The translations under genes were made by a program, and so were the position numbers. Below, one piece after another: positions 35,794 through 44,415 of a stretch of 64,000 nucleotides of DNA (positions within the stretch are counted from its first letter, which is position 1; the number at the start of each line of letters is the position of its first letter). The notes under the pieces are model-generated. The model made no database searches, was not told where the DNA came from, and saw only the letters and a list, made by a program, of their open reading frames with translations. The stretch covers positions 372,001 to 436,000 of the forward strand of contig NZ_CP071462.1 of assembly GCF_017352155.2 (NCBI RefSeq), in the 5' to 3' direction. The DNA is from Haloterrigena alkaliphila. Lineage in GTDB: Archaea; Halobacteriota; Halobacteria; Halobacteriales; Natrialbaceae.

Positions 35794-35866
35794 GCCGGTG
35801 GAGGGATTTGAACCCTCGACCTAATCCTTACGAAGGATTCGCTCTGCCAGTCTGAGCTACACCGGC
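35794..35866 (-). tRNA. tRNA-Thr(CGT)
   Basis: A 73-nt cloverleaf read on the minus strand. The acceptor stem pairs GCCGGTG with CACCGGC; the D arm has GCTCAGACTGGCAGAGC; the anticodon stem AATCC/GGATT closes the loop TTCGTAA with anticodon CGT (Thr, reads ACG); the T arm is GAGGGTTCAAATCCCTC. No CCA is encoded, as usual in haloarchaea. No intron is present. Confidence 0.93.
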
Positions 35867-36006
35867 ACGCTCGCTTCGCTCGCGTCCCGAGCCTTGCCTC
35901 GGTTCCCTCGGCAAGACACCGGCACGGTGTGTCTATTCATAGGTTCGATGCCGGCCATAAGGATTGCGAATCGTCGCGCACGTGCGAAGGGGTCGCGTGC
36001 CTCGAG

Positions 36007-36987
36007 TCAGCGCTCGAGGCGCACGTCCAGACAGACGTTCAGTTCGTGGGGCGCGTAGGACCGTACGACGCGCTCCGTCTCGACGGTGACGTCGTACGCC
36101 GGTTCAGCGGCGTCGCGGATCGCGCGCTCTCCCGGGCCGAACGGGTCGTCCTCGTGCTGGATGTCGTAGTAGTGGAGGACGCAGTCGTCGCCCGCGACGG
36201 CGACGGCCGACTCGAGGAATTCGTCGGCGCTGTGGGGGAGGTTCATCACGACGCGGTCGCCCCAGTCCGCGTACTCGGGGGCGACCTCGCGGACGTCTTC
36301 GCAGACGGCGGTCACTCGATCCGCGACGCCGTTCCGGCGCGCGTTCTCGCGCAGGTAGTCGATCGCGTCCGGGTTAACGTCGACGCCGACGCACTCGGCG
36401 CCGCGCTTCGCGACGGGGATCGCGAACGGGCCGACGCCGGCGAACATGTCGAAGGCGTGTTCGCCCTCGGAGACCTGTTCCGTAACTCGGTGGCGCTCGG
36501 TCGCCAGCCGCGGCGAGAAGTACACCGCAGCGAGATCCAGCAGGAACTCGCAGCCGTACTCGCGGTGGACGACCACCGTGTTCTCGCCCGCGAGCAACTC
36601 CCAGTCGCGGACCCGCGTCTCGCCTTTCACCTTCGAGGCCTTGTTCAACACCGTCTCGAGGGGCAGATCCGACGCCACGATGGCGTCCGCGATCGCACGG
36701 GCGCGCTCGGGATCGTCCTCGTCGATCAGCGCCGCCCGTCCGAGGCGCTCGTAGGAGGGTTCGAACCCCAGCAGGTCGGCGGGCGTCGTCTGGGTCTCGC
36801 GCTCCTCGAGCGGTCGGGAGACGACCTCGAGGTCCTCGGGGACCGCCGCGGGGTCGGCGACCGGCACGTAGAGGCTGCCGTCTTCGACGGTCAGTTCGTA
36901 GTCGTCGTCGATCAGGTCCGCGTCCGCGAGTCGCTGGCGCGCGGCCTCCCCTTCCTCGCGCGGGACGCGGACGCACGGCACGTCCAT
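36007..36987 (-). CDS. trm5: tRNA (guanine-37-N1)-methyltransferase Trm5
   Basis: A 326-residue class I SAM-dependent methyltransferase. Residues 1-75 form the D1-like N-terminal domain; then a linker domain with LPLETVLNKASKVKGETRVRDWELLAGE, which is typical of Trm5. The SAM site begins with FDMFAGVGPFAIPVAK, followed by VGVDVNPDAIDYLRENA; the catalytic motif is NLPHSADEF. Trm5 makes m1G37 next to the anticodon, preventing frameshifting. Length matches archaeal Trm5b. Confidence 0.9.
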   Translation of the reverse strand: MDVPCVRVPREEGEAARQRLADADLIDDDYELTVEDGSLYVPVADPAAVPEDLEVVSRPLEERETQTTPADLLGFEPSYERLGRAALIDEDDPERARAIADAIVASDLPLETVLNKASKVKGETRVRDWELLAGENTVVVHREYGCEFLLDLAAVYFSPRLATERHRVTEQVSEGEHAFDMFAGVGPFAIPVAKRGAECVGVDVNPDAIDYLRENARRNGVADRVTAVCEDVREVAPEYADWGDRVVMNLPHSADEFLESAVAVAGDDCVLHYYDIQHEDDPFGPGERAIRDAAEPAYDVTVETERVVRSYAPHELNVCLDVRLER

Positions 36988-37133
36988 ACCCCCACGGAGC
37001 CGTCGAACCGCCGTAACGGTGACGTTTCGCCGCGCGGTCCGAGGTTTCGCTGCGCGGTCCGAGTCGCGACCGGGTCGCTCGAGGATCGGCGAGTGGAGTG
37101 AACGTTTTCACGCAGCCGACGCTATGGGTCCCT

Positions 37134-37553
37134 ATGCGAGAGTTGACGACCGTGGAGACGGTCCACGAGGAGGGGTCGTGGCTGTTCACGGTACGAGATC
37201 AGTACGGCGAGCAGGACGAGGTCATCCTCGTCCCCTGCGACGACGGAGCCGAGGCCTGGATCAACCGCTGTACGCACGAGGCCCAGCGGTTCGACACCGG
37301 TCGCGGCGTGCCGATGCGCGACGGCCAGATCATCTGTCCGAAACACGGCTCGATGTTCGATTCGTGTTCCGGCTACTGCGACAACGGCGAGGCCGCCGAC
37401 ACCACGCTTCCGGCGGTCGACATCACGGTTCGCGACGACGGCCGGATAGTCCTCGACGACGACGAGTTCACGTTCGTCGGCGAGGGCGGTATCGACGACA
37501 ACGAGGACGGCGGCGACGACGGTCCCGCCTCGACCTCGCACATCGGCTTTTGA
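37134..37553 (+). CDS. Rieske [2Fe-2S] domain protein
   Basis: A 139-residue soluble Rieske protein. The cluster ligands are Cys46/His48 (RCTHEAQRF) and Cys68/His71 (CPKHGSMFD). No membrane anchor or signal is seen, so it is a ferredoxin-like electron carrier rather than a respiratory Rieske subunit. The C-terminal 30 residues are acidic and Gly-rich. The ATG at 37134 was chosen because the cluster domain then begins at the usual distance. Confidence 0.88.
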   Translation: MRELTTVETVHEEGSWLFTVRDQYGEQDEVILVPCDDGAEAWINRCTHEAQRFDTGRGVPMRDGQIICPKHGSMFDSCSGYCDNGEAADTTLPAVDITVRDDGRIVLDDDEFTFVGEGGIDDNEDGGDDGPASTSHIGF

Positions 37554-37573
37554 GTCCGTCGTCGCGCGGGGGC

Positions 37574-37579
37574 TTATTT
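37574..37579 (+). promoter_or_regulatory. TATA box of the RidA-family gene
   Basis: TTATTT about 27 nt before the ATG at 37602, fitting a leaderless transcript. Confidence 0.5.
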
Positions 37580-37601
37580 CACTGCGCTGTCTGGTCTCCG
37601 T

Positions 37602-38075
37602 ATGGACCGCCAGACCGTCTCGAGCGACACCGAGTGGGAACCGAAGGTGGGCTACTCGCGGGCCGTCCGCGCGGGCTCGCACGTTCACGTCGCCGGGACG
37701 ACCGCGACCGACGAGGACGGGAGCGTCGTCGCGCCCGGAGATCCCTACCGGCAGACGGAGCGCGCCCTCGAGATCGTCGCGGACGCATTGGCGGAAGCCG
37801 GAGCGAACCTCGAGGACGTCGTCCGAACCCGCATCTATACTGTCGACCGTAACGGTTCGTGGAGTCGCCGAGCAATCCGGCGAATCCACCGCGCTGACTT
37901 ACAGTCGACAGTATACGTCACCGACATCGACGACTGGGAGGCGATCGGACGCGCACGCGGCGAGGTCTTCGGCGAGATCCGTCCCGCAGCCAGCATGGTC
38001 GAGGTCCAGCGGCTGATCGACCCCGACCACTGCGTCGAGATCGAAGCGGTGGCGATCACCGACGACGGTCGGTGA
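37602..38075 (+). CDS. RidA/YjgF-family protein interrupted in frame by a 76-bp palindromic element
   Basis: A 157-residue protein. Residues 1-79 match the RidA start (GYSRAVRAGSHVHVAGTTAT, ALEIVADALAEAGANLEDVVRTRIY) and the last part resumes VTDIDDWEAIGRARGEVFGE and ends VEIEAVAITDDGR. Between RIY and VTD lie 26 extra residues rich in Arg/Ser, encoded by the mobile element at 37838-37913. Without them the protein would have the standard length of about 131. The usual catalytic Arg (P-R-S-x-V) is Ala here (RPAASMVEV), so this is a non-deaminase subgroup or the enzyme is altered. Whether the insertion allows folding is unknown. Confidence 0.82.
   Translation: MDRQTVSSDTEWEPKVGYSRAVRAGSHVHVAGTTATDEDGSVVAPGDPYRQTERALEIVADALAEAGANLEDVVRTRIYTVDRNGSWSRRAIRRIHRADLQSTVYVTDIDDWEAIGRARGEVFGEIRPAASMVEVQRLIDPDHCVEIEAVAITDDGR
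37838..37913 (+). mobile_element. 76-bp palindromic MITE-like element with TA target duplication
   Basis: The ends TACTGTCGAC...GTCGACAGTA are perfect inverted repeats; including four more bases the arms agree at 16 of 17 positions when the flanking TA is counted. An inner stem pairs 37859-37870 with 37878-37889 (one mismatch) around a 7-nt loop. TA occurs on both sides (37836-37837 and 37914-37915), the target duplication of IS630/mariner-type transposition. Removing the 76 bp plus one TA restores a normal RidA reading frame exactly (78 bp = 26 codons). It encodes no transposase, so it needed one in trans. Confidence 0.8.
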
Positions 38076-38163
38076 CCCGCCGCGTTACGCCGACCCGACG
38101 ACCGCGTGGCAGGCGCAACCAACCGCATTTTCACTCTCGAGCCCGTCATCTGGGCCGATAGGG

Positions 38164-38364
38164 ATGACCTCGACAGGCAATCGCTCGAAGCTGCTGAAGA
38201 ACGCGAGTACCGTGACGACGCTGATCGACGCAGTAATGGAGTTTTCGAAGGGCCGACGCGCCAGCGGCGTCCTGCTGCTCGTGGCCGCCGCGCTCTCCTC
38301 GCGCGTGCCCGGGTTGGGGACGGCCACGTCGCTGCTCCTGCGGGCGTCTCGCCGACTTCGATAA
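38164..38364 (+). CDS. Small conserved membrane-associated protein
   Basis: A 66-residue basic protein with one hydrophobic segment (ASGVLLLVAAALSSRVPGLGTATSLLLRA) after a polar N terminus (STGNRSKLLKNASTVTTLIDAVMEFSKGRR). Proteins of this shape, with a VPGLGTA motif, occur widely in haloarchaea. The basic charge is unusual for this proteome and suits membrane contact. Function unknown. Confidence 0.7.
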   Translation: MTSTGNRSKLLKNASTVTTLIDAVMEFSKGRRASGVLLLVAAALSSRVPGLGTATSLLLRASRRLR

Positions 38365-38439
38365 CGCGCCGCCGACGCCCCACCGTCGCGCACGCCGCGT
38401 CTCGAAAGCGTATTCCGGTCGCTGGCACTACCACCGGCC

Positions 38440-39228
38440 ATGCTCACCTTCATCGGCCTCGGGCTCTACGACGAGCGGTCGATCACCGTCGAGGGCCGGG
38501 AGGCGCTGCGAACCGCCGACCGCGCCTACGCCGAGTTCTACACTAGCGAGCTGCTCGGCGCGAGCGTCGCGGACCTCGAGGAAGCCCACGACACCAACAT
38601 CGAGGTCCGCGACCGCGCCGGCGTCGAACAGCACCCCGACGATATCCTCTCGGCCGCGGAAACGGAAGACGTGGCCTTTCTGACCGCGGGCGACACGATG
38701 ATCTCGACGACCCACGTCGACCTGCGCCTGCGGGCCCACGACCGCGAAATCGAGACGCGGGTGATCCACGGCGTCACCGCCCAGACGGCCGCCAGTTCGC
38801 TCACCGGCCTCCAGAACTACCGTTTCGGGAAAGCGACGACCCTCCCGTTCCCCTACGCCCACGGCGCCGACGGGCTTCCCGCCAGCGTCACGAACACGAT
38901 CGACGCGAACCGCGAGGACGGCCTACACACCGTCGTCTACCTCGACATAAAAGTGGGCCACGAGCGGGCCGCGGAGGACGAGTACATGACCGCCGACGTC
39001 GGCGCCGAACTGCTCGCCGAGACGTATCCCGATCTCGTCGGCGTCGTCGTCGCCCGCGCGGGCAGTCCCGGTCCGCTCGTCGAGGCCGGAACGATGAGCG
39101 AACTCGCCGAGCGGGAGTTCGGCGACCCGCTGCACCTGCTCGTCGTTCCCGGGGAGTGCCACCTCCTCGAGGCCGACGCGCTGGTCGAACTCGCCGACGC
39201 CGATCGGGACGCGCTCGACGTCGTCTGA
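38440..39228 (+). CDS. dphB: Diphthine synthase
   Basis: A 262-residue SAM-dependent methyltransferase of the tetrapyrrole-methylase-like fold. The start MLTFIGLGLYDERSITVEGRE, the GDTMISTTHVDLRLRA motif and LNYRFGKATTLPFP-type block (LQNYRFGKATTLPFPYA) are diagnostic of DphB/Dph5. It methylates the modified His of elongation factor aEF2 on the path to diphthamide. Length is typical of archaeal DphB. Confidence 0.95.
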   Translation: MLTFIGLGLYDERSITVEGREALRTADRAYAEFYTSELLGASVADLEEAHDTNIEVRDRAGVEQHPDDILSAAETEDVAFLTAGDTMISTTHVDLRLRAHDREIETRVIHGVTAQTAASSLTGLQNYRFGKATTLPFPYAHGADGLPASVTNTIDANREDGLHTVVYLDIKVGHERAAEDEYMTADVGAELLAETYPDLVGVVVARAGSPGPLVEAGTMSELAEREFGDPLHLLVVPGECHLLEADALVELADADRDALDVV

Positions 39229-39329
39229 GACGGGGTGCGAGGCCGTGACTGAGACAGGGCGCACGGCGTCGTCTGAGACGCGTCGCGAGTCGTCGATCCC
39301 CGTCCCTCGAGCGCGGTCGAACGCGTGGC

Positions 39330-39336
39330 TATTTAT
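39330..39336 (+). promoter_or_regulatory. TATA box of the four-helix membrane protein gene
   Basis: TATTTAT lies about 28 nt before the ATG at 39359, supporting that start and arguing against translation from 39245. Confidence 0.55.
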
Positions 39337-39358
39337 GCCCGTAGTGGGAGTCGGGACC

Positions 39359-40216
39359 ATGAGCGGTCGGGAGCGCACGGACGAACCGAGCGAGCGGGAC
39401 GACGCGGTCGACGCGAGCGCCGCCACCGACTCGAGCACCGCGATCGGTGACGCCACGGCGAACGGGAATCGCGAACTGGACCCGGAGACGGTCGCGATCG
39501 CCCGCGACGAACTCCAGCGGACCTTCGACTACCAGGTCGAGCGCCTCCGGGAGATCGACGGCAAGGCCATCGAGATCTTGAAGGCGAACCTCCTGCTGAT
39601 CGGGCTGGTCGTCACCGGCGGCTCGATCGTCTTCCAGACCGAGATCGACGTCGCGGCCTTCGCGAACCTCTTTACGATCGCCGGCACGCTGCTCCTGCTG
39701 GTCTCGACGGGACTGGCGGGGGTGACCTACATCGCCTCCAACCTCCGGGGCGGCGTCGACGGCGACGCCGTCGAGGTCGCGCTCGCGTCGGCTCGAGCCG
39801 CCGCGCCGTCGGACGCGAACCGGTTCGAGGAGCGCCTGCTGCGCAGCTACGGCCGCTGGATCGAGTACAACGCGCGGGTGACCGCGGTCAACGACATGTT
39901 CGCGACGATCACGGTCCTCATGGTGATCGCCGGGCTCGTCTACGTCGCCGCCGGCATCGCCGTCGGCGCGGTCGGCCCGTCGACGGTCGTCTCGGTGCTC
40001 TCCTTCCTCGTGCTGACGGTCGTGCTGGGCTGGCTCGGCGCCTTCGCGTACTACATGGATCACCTCGGCGTGAGCGAGGAGTCCTGGGAGGGGACGTTCG
40101 ACGGCGTCCGCCTCTCGAAGGGCGTCACCCGGAAGCGGGGGCTCTCGACGCTCCGGACGATGCGCAGCGAGCGCGACGAGGCGGAAGCGGCCGAAGCGGA
40201 ACGCGACGCGCCGTAG
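39359..40216 (+). CDS. Haloarchaeal membrane protein with four transmembrane helices
   Basis: A 285-residue protein. An acidic N-terminal tail (1-55) precedes a helix (RTFDYQVERLREIDGKAIEIL), two close transmembrane helices (ILKANLLLIGLVVTGGSIVF and FANLFTIAGTLLLLVSTGLA), a cytoplasmic helical stretch (FEERLLRSYGRWIEYNARV) and two more helices (MFATITVLMVIAGLVYVAAG, STVVSVLSFLVLTVVLGWLG). The C-terminal tail is charged. The layout with a helical linker resembles small SLATT/Pycsar-type effector membrane proteins, but I would not assign that. Apparently monocistronic. Confidence 0.75.
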   Translation: MSGRERTDEPSERDDAVDASAATDSSTAIGDATANGNRELDPETVAIARDELQRTFDYQVERLREIDGKAIEILKANLLLIGLVVTGGSIVFQTEIDVAAFANLFTIAGTLLLLVSTGLAGVTYIASNLRGGVDGDAVEVALASARAAAPSDANRFEERLLRSYGRWIEYNARVTAVNDMFATITVLMVIAGLVYVAAGIAVGAVGPSTVVSVLSFLVLTVVLGWLGAFAYYMDHLGVSEESWEGTFDGVRLSKGVTRKRGLSTLRTMRSERDEAEAAEAERDAP

Positions 40217-40238
40217 GACCTGATTCCGCCGGCGACGG

Positions 40239-41330
40239 TTATCCTTGCAGGACGCCCTCGAGTTCGTTCAGGAAGTCACCCGGCACCTCGACGTGGGGCG
40301 CGTGGCCCGTATTCCCGAAGACGACCTCCTCGAACTCGCCGCCCGCGTCCGCGTACTCCTCGAGGACGGCGCGGGTCTGGTCGACCATCGGCTGGGGCGG
40401 GAAGACGTCCTCGCCGGGCCAGTCGGGGACCTGCCCCATCCGGCCGAGCGTGCCGACGTCGAAGACGGACTCGTTGGAGACGATCTGATCCGAGTCGCCG
40501 CGAATCCACAGCACGGGCGGCTTCTCCTCGGGATCGATCTCGGTGATCTCATCGAGCGAGCAGTACTTCGGCGAGATGGCGTTGTTGACCCCCGTGTCGC
40601 CGGGTGCGGCGCCGGGCCAGTGCTCGCACTCGGTCGCGTTACCGGGGTAGTTCTCGTCGCCGGTTGCGGTGTCGAGCATCCCCGTCAGGTACGACTCCTC
40701 GCTCTCCTCGTCGAACACGTAGCTGGGATCGACGTAGAACGTCCGCAGGACCTTCCGGGGCGAGGACTGCCCCTCCTCGCCGCGGTCCCGATCCGCGAGG
40801 CCGGCGACGAACTCCTCGTTGCCGAGGCCGCCGCCGGAGCCGGCGTAGTCGTCGAAACACGGCGTTCCCTCCTCGTCCTTCGTCCCCCCGAAACCGTACG
40901 GCGAGAGCGGATTGAGCAGGACGAGCGAGTCGACCTGCTCGGGGTTGTCGATCGCGTACCGCATCGCCGCTCCGCCGCCGTTCGACCAGCCGACCAGCGT
41001 GACGGGGTCGGCGAGCTCGAGTTCGCCGAACAGCGCGCGGAGGTCCGCCTCGAAATCGCCGAGGCCGTTCGTCGCATCGATCGGCTTCGTTTCCGAATCG
41101 CCGTACCCCCGCAGGTCGGGCGCAATCGCGTGATAGCCGGCCGGGAGTTCCGTCATCACGTCCTCGAAGAAACGAGACGAAGAAACGTTACCGTGAATGA
41201 ACACCACCGTCCCGCCGGCATCGTCAGCACCGTTCGGAGCGCCGGCCTCGAGGTAGTGTGTCTCGAGGCGATCGGTGTCGACAGTGTGGGAATCGATGCC
41301 GGCGAGGGTGTCGTCTCGCGTCTGGAGCAT
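40239..41330 (-). CDS. Alpha/beta hydrolase
   Basis: A 363-residue alpha/beta-fold hydrolase starting MLQTRDDTLAGIDSH. The oxyanion region is VVFIHGNVSSSRFFEDV, the nucleophile Ser is in VGWSNGGGAA, the acid lies in IRGDSDQIVSN, and the His is in GNTGHAPHVEVP. A Cys-bearing cap (residues about 150-270, with CFDDYAGSGGG and ATECEHWPGAAPGDTG) is longer than usual. Soluble and cytoplasmic; substrate unknown. Confidence 0.83.
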   Translation of the reverse strand: MLQTRDDTLAGIDSHTVDTDRLETHYLEAGAPNGADDAGGTVVFIHGNVSSSRFFEDVMTELPAGYHAIAPDLRGYGDSETKPIDATNGLGDFEADLRALFGELELADPVTLVGWSNGGGAAMRYAIDNPEQVDSLVLLNPLSPYGFGGTKDEEGTPCFDDYAGSGGGLGNEEFVAGLADRDRGEEGQSSPRKVLRTFYVDPSYVFDEESEESYLTGMLDTATGDENYPGNATECEHWPGAAPGDTGVNNAISPKYCSLDEITEIDPEEKPPVLWIRGDSDQIVSNESVFDVGTLGRMGQVPDWPGEDVFPPQPMVDQTRAVLEEYADAGGEFEEVVFGNTGHAPHVEVPGDFLNELEGVLQG

Positions 41331-41391
41331 AGCCCCCGATACCACGTTCCCCCTGATAACTCCCGGTCCGGCACCGGCAGCCGACGCCGAA

Positions 41392-41886
41392 TCAGAACCG
41401 ACCGAGGAGGTCGTACAGTTCCGCTTCGGTCGCGTTGCCGTCTCTGATCGCCTCTCGAGGTGATCTGGGCCACGGGGTCGATTCGACGGTCTCGAGCGCT
41501 GTCGTCGGTGACAGTCCCCGTTCGCGGACGAGCCACGCCGCCGCGACGACGCCCGTACGGCCGAGCCCGGCGTTGCAGTGGATCGCGGCGCGGTGGCCGC
41601 CAGCCGTCATCGACTCGAGGATATCGACGGCCCTCGTGAGACGGTCGACTTCGGGGAGGTAGCGGTCCCGAATCGGGACGTGTGCGGTCTCGAAGGTCCC
41701 GTCGTAGGCGGCCGGGACTCCCCAGCGTGACGCCTCGCTCTCAGAGAGGAGACAGAGCACGGCGGACACGCCGCGATCGGAGAGGACGTCGGTCCACGCC
41801 GCGAGGTCGCCGCCGAGGTGGCCGGGCCGACAAGCCCCGAAGATCGGGACGTCGTCGGTGATAGGGCCGAAGTTCGCCGTCGTCAT
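41392..41886 (-). CDS. Dual-specificity/tyrosine phosphatase-like protein
   Basis: A 164-residue phosphatase. The P-loop HCNAGLGRTG provides catalytic Cys104 and Arg110, and Asp in IRDRYLPEVD (near 74) is a candidate general acid. Size and motifs match archaeal dual-specificity phosphatases. The ATG at 41886 gives a compact catalytic domain; an upstream frame extension has no family similarity. Targets are unknown. Confidence 0.85.
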   Translation of the reverse strand: MTTANFGPITDDVPIFGACRPGHLGGDLAAWTDVLSDRGVSAVLCLLSESEASRWGVPAAYDGTFETAHVPIRDRYLPEVDRLTRAVDILESMTAGGHRAAIHCNAGLGRTGVVAAAWLVRERGLSPTTALETVESTPWPRSPREAIRDGNATEAELYDLLGRF

Positions 41887-42010
41887 GACACCGCGTACGA
41901 CCCTGTGGTACTTGAAAGCACACGCGACGATGGCGTCCGCGACGGTTGGACGCGACTGCGGCGTCCGCAAGGAAGAGTGCACGATCGAAGGGATGGCTCG
42001 GAGAGCGCGG

Positions 42011-43273
42011 TCAGTCGTCGCTCGCGGCGTCGGCGGGGGAACCAGCGTGGGCCGACCGACTCCGGAGCGAGGCCCCGACGAGCGCAGCGATGGCGGCGCA
42101 GCCGGCGATGACGGCGAACAGTACCGCGGGCGTCGAGTGAGTCAGGACGACCCCCGCCAGCGAGGCGCCGACCGCGCCGACCCCGAAGATCGCGGTGTAG
42201 GAGTAGCCGAAGGAGAGTCCCCTCGACTCCGCGGCGGTGTACGCCGAGACGGCTTCCTGATTGATCGGGGCGATCGCGAAGGCCGCGAATCCGAGGAGTC
42301 CGGCGACGGCGAGGAGCGGGACCAGCCCAGCGTTCGCCGCCGGAACGAACGCGATCGCGATCGCAGCGAGAACGGCGTATCCCCCCAGCAGCGCCGTCTC
42401 GACTCGGATCCGGTCGACGAGTTTTCCCCCGACGTACTGTCCGACGCCGCCGAGGAGCAGGAGTCCGGAGTAGACGTACTGGCTCGGCTCGAACGCGCGA
42501 TCGAACGCCGTCACCGGATCGAACAGGGGCAGGTCGGCCAGAATGTCCGGCAGGAAGGTGAACGCGGCGCGGTAGTACAGCCCGTACAGGATTCCGGTCA
42601 GGAACACGAGGGCGAACCCGCCGGTGAACAGGCGCTTCGAACTGGCGACGAACGCCGCGAGGTCGCGGGGCTGGTCGCCGTCGGCCGTCCCGTCGTCTCC
42701 CCCGCGGGCGGCGGCCCCGGCAGTCTCATCGAACGTGAGTCGGAGTCCGACGGCCGTCGCGACGAGGGCCGGAACGACGAGCAGCGCGGCGACGGCTCGC
42801 CAGCCGACGAACGCGAGAAGCACCGCCGCGAACAGCGGTCCGATCGCGACGCCGACGTTCCCGGCCGCGCCGTGGTAGGCGAACGCCGTCCCCCGTTCCT
42901 TCGTCCCGCGGCTGATGAGCGCCAGCCCCGCCGGATGGTAGAGGCTCGCCGCGAGCCCCCACAGCAACAGCCCGATCGTCAGGACAGCGAGGGTCGGGGC
43001 GACGCTCACGATCCCGAACGACGCGGCCATCCCGAGCAGACACGCGGCGACGAGCCGCCTCGAGCCGAACCGGTCGGCGAGCAGCCCGCTCGGGAGGGCG
43101 CCGATCCCGATCAGCGCGTAGCTCGCGCCGACGATGGCGCCCAGAAACGCCGCCGTCGTCGAGAACGCCTCGAGCCAGATCACGACGAAGATCGGGAGCA
43201 CCAGCTCGTACGTGTGGAACGTCGCGTGGCCGAGCATGGCGAACGCGGTCACGACCCGATCGTTCCGATCCAT
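42011..43273 (-). CDS. Major facilitator superfamily transporter
   Basis: A 420-residue membrane protein with about twelve hydrophobic helices. The loop after helix 2 (GLLADRFGSRRLVAA) is the MFS A-motif, repeated in the second half as GGKLVDRIRVETALL. The central cytoplasmic loop (ARGGDDGTADGDQPRDLAAF) joins two six-helix halves. Substrate is not deducible; it is a single gene, convergent with nothing in an operon. Confidence 0.88.
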   Translation of the reverse strand: MDRNDRVVTAFAMLGHATFHTYELVLPIFVVIWLEAFSTTAAFLGAIVGASYALIGIGALPSGLLADRFGSRRLVAACLLGMAASFGIVSVAPTLAVLTIGLLLWGLAASLYHPAGLALISRGTKERGTAFAYHGAAGNVGVAIGPLFAAVLLAFVGWRAVAALLVVPALVATAVGLRLTFDETAGAAARGGDDGTADGDQPRDLAAFVASSKRLFTGGFALVFLTGILYGLYYRAAFTFLPDILADLPLFDPVTAFDRAFEPSQYVYSGLLLLGGVGQYVGGKLVDRIRVETALLGGYAVLAAIAIAFVPAANAGLVPLLAVAGLLGFAAFAIAPINQEAVSAYTAAESRGLSFGYSYTAIFGVGAVGASLAGVVLTHSTPAVLFAVIAGCAAIAALVGASLRSRSAHAGSPADAASDD

Positions 43274-43356
43274 GCGCCGTGTACGTCACCCGATTTACAA
43301 AAATGCGACCGTTTTCGGCCGAAATCGGTGCTTCGAGCCGACTCGTGCCGATCCGC

Positions 43357-44337
43357 CTACAGACGGTCGACGATCGCCTCGGTCACGTCCGCCGTCGAGG
43401 CGTCGCCGCCCAGATCCGGCGTCCGCGGGCCGTTCTCGAGCGTGTCCTCGACGGCCGCGTGGACGGCCTCGCTCTCCGCGTCGTAGCCGAGGTACTCGAG
43501 CAACATCGCCGCGGAGATGATCGTGGCGGCCGGGTTCGCGACGCCCTGACCGGCGATGTCGGGCGCGGTGCCGTGGACGGGTTCGAACAGCGCGCGGTCG
43601 GGGCCGACGTTGGCGCTGGGGAGCAGGCCGAGGCCGCCGACCAGTCCCGCGGCGAGGTCCGAGAGCACGTCGCCCGCGAGGTTGGGGCAGACGACGACGT
43701 CGAACTGCTCGGGGTCGAGACAGACTCGCGTCGCGAAGGCGTCCATCAGCACCTGATCGGTCTCGACGCCGTTCTCGTCGGCGACCCGCTTGACGGTGTC
43801 GCGGAAGAGGCCGTCAGTCTCGCGCATGACGTTGGCCTTGTGGACGATCGAGAACCCGTCGTGCTCGCCGTCGGCGACGTAGTCGCAGGCGAACTCGGCG
43901 AGTCGCGCCGAGGCGGACTCGGTGACGACGCGGGTCAGCGTCGAGACGTCCTGCGTCAGGCGGTCCTCGTGGCCCGCGTAGACGCCCTCCGTGTTCTCCC
44001 GGAGGAAGACCAGATCCGTCTTGGGGCGGACGGCGTCGATGCCGGGATACGCCTTCGCCGGTCGGATGTTGACGAAGGAATCGACCGCCTCCCGAAGCGG
44101 TAGGATGACGTCGGCAGCGGTGTCGCCGGCCGCGCCGAACAGCGTCGCGTCGGCCGACGCCGCGAGGTCGTAGGTCTCCTGAGGCAGCGCCTCCCCCGTC
44201 TCTTCTAACACCGCGTCGCCCGCGTCCGCCTCGACGAACTCGAAGTCGATCTCGAGGGCCTCGAGGACCTCGACCGCGGCGGGGGTGACTTCCTGCCCGA
44301 TTCCGTCGCCCGGGATGACGGCGATCTCGTGGGTCAT
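43357..44337 (-). CDS. leuB: 3-isopropylmalate dehydrogenase
   Basis: A 326-residue beta-decarboxylating dehydrogenase: start [20 protein letters not shown], substrate loop [12 protein letters not shown], catalytic Lys in [15 protein letters not shown], Mg-binding Asp in [14 protein letters not shown], and NAD region [18 protein letters not shown]. It catalyses the third step of leucine synthesis. Homoisocitrate and tartrate enzymes share the fold, but the leuCD genes nearby support LeuB. It is separated from leuD by a transporter gene. Confidence 0.93.
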   Translation of the reverse strand: MTHEIAVIPGDGIGQEVTPAAVEVLEALEIDFEFVEADAGDAVLEETGEALPQETYDLAASADATLFGAAGDTAADVILPLREAVDSFVNIRPAKAYPGIDAVRPKTDLVFLRENTEGVYAGHEDRLTQDVSTLTRVVTESASARLAEFACDYVADGEHDGFSIVHKANVMRETDGLFRDTVKRVADENGVETDQVLMDAFATRVCLDPEQFDVVVCPNLAGDVLSDLAAGLVGGLGLLPSANVGPDRALFEPVHGTAPDIAGQGVANPAATIISAAMLLEYLGYDAESEAVHAAVEDTLENGPRTPDLGGDASTADVTEAIVDRL

Positions 44338-44415
44338 ACTCACCCCTCTCTTGGGGTGCGAAAAGAGGGTGTCGATACCGGGAGCGGTCCCTGACGGCGG
44401 GAATCGGACGTCCAA

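Noticed and set aside
39245-39358. Upstream start for the four-helix membrane protein
   Set aside because: The TATA box at 39330 lies inside this extension, 28 nt before the ATG at 39359; the extra residues are low-complexity Arg/Ser.
39359-40216. Assignment of the four-helix membrane protein as a defence effector (SLATT-like)
   Set aside because: The helix layout is compatible, but there is no partner nucleotide-sensing or nuclease gene next to it, so the claim is not supportable.
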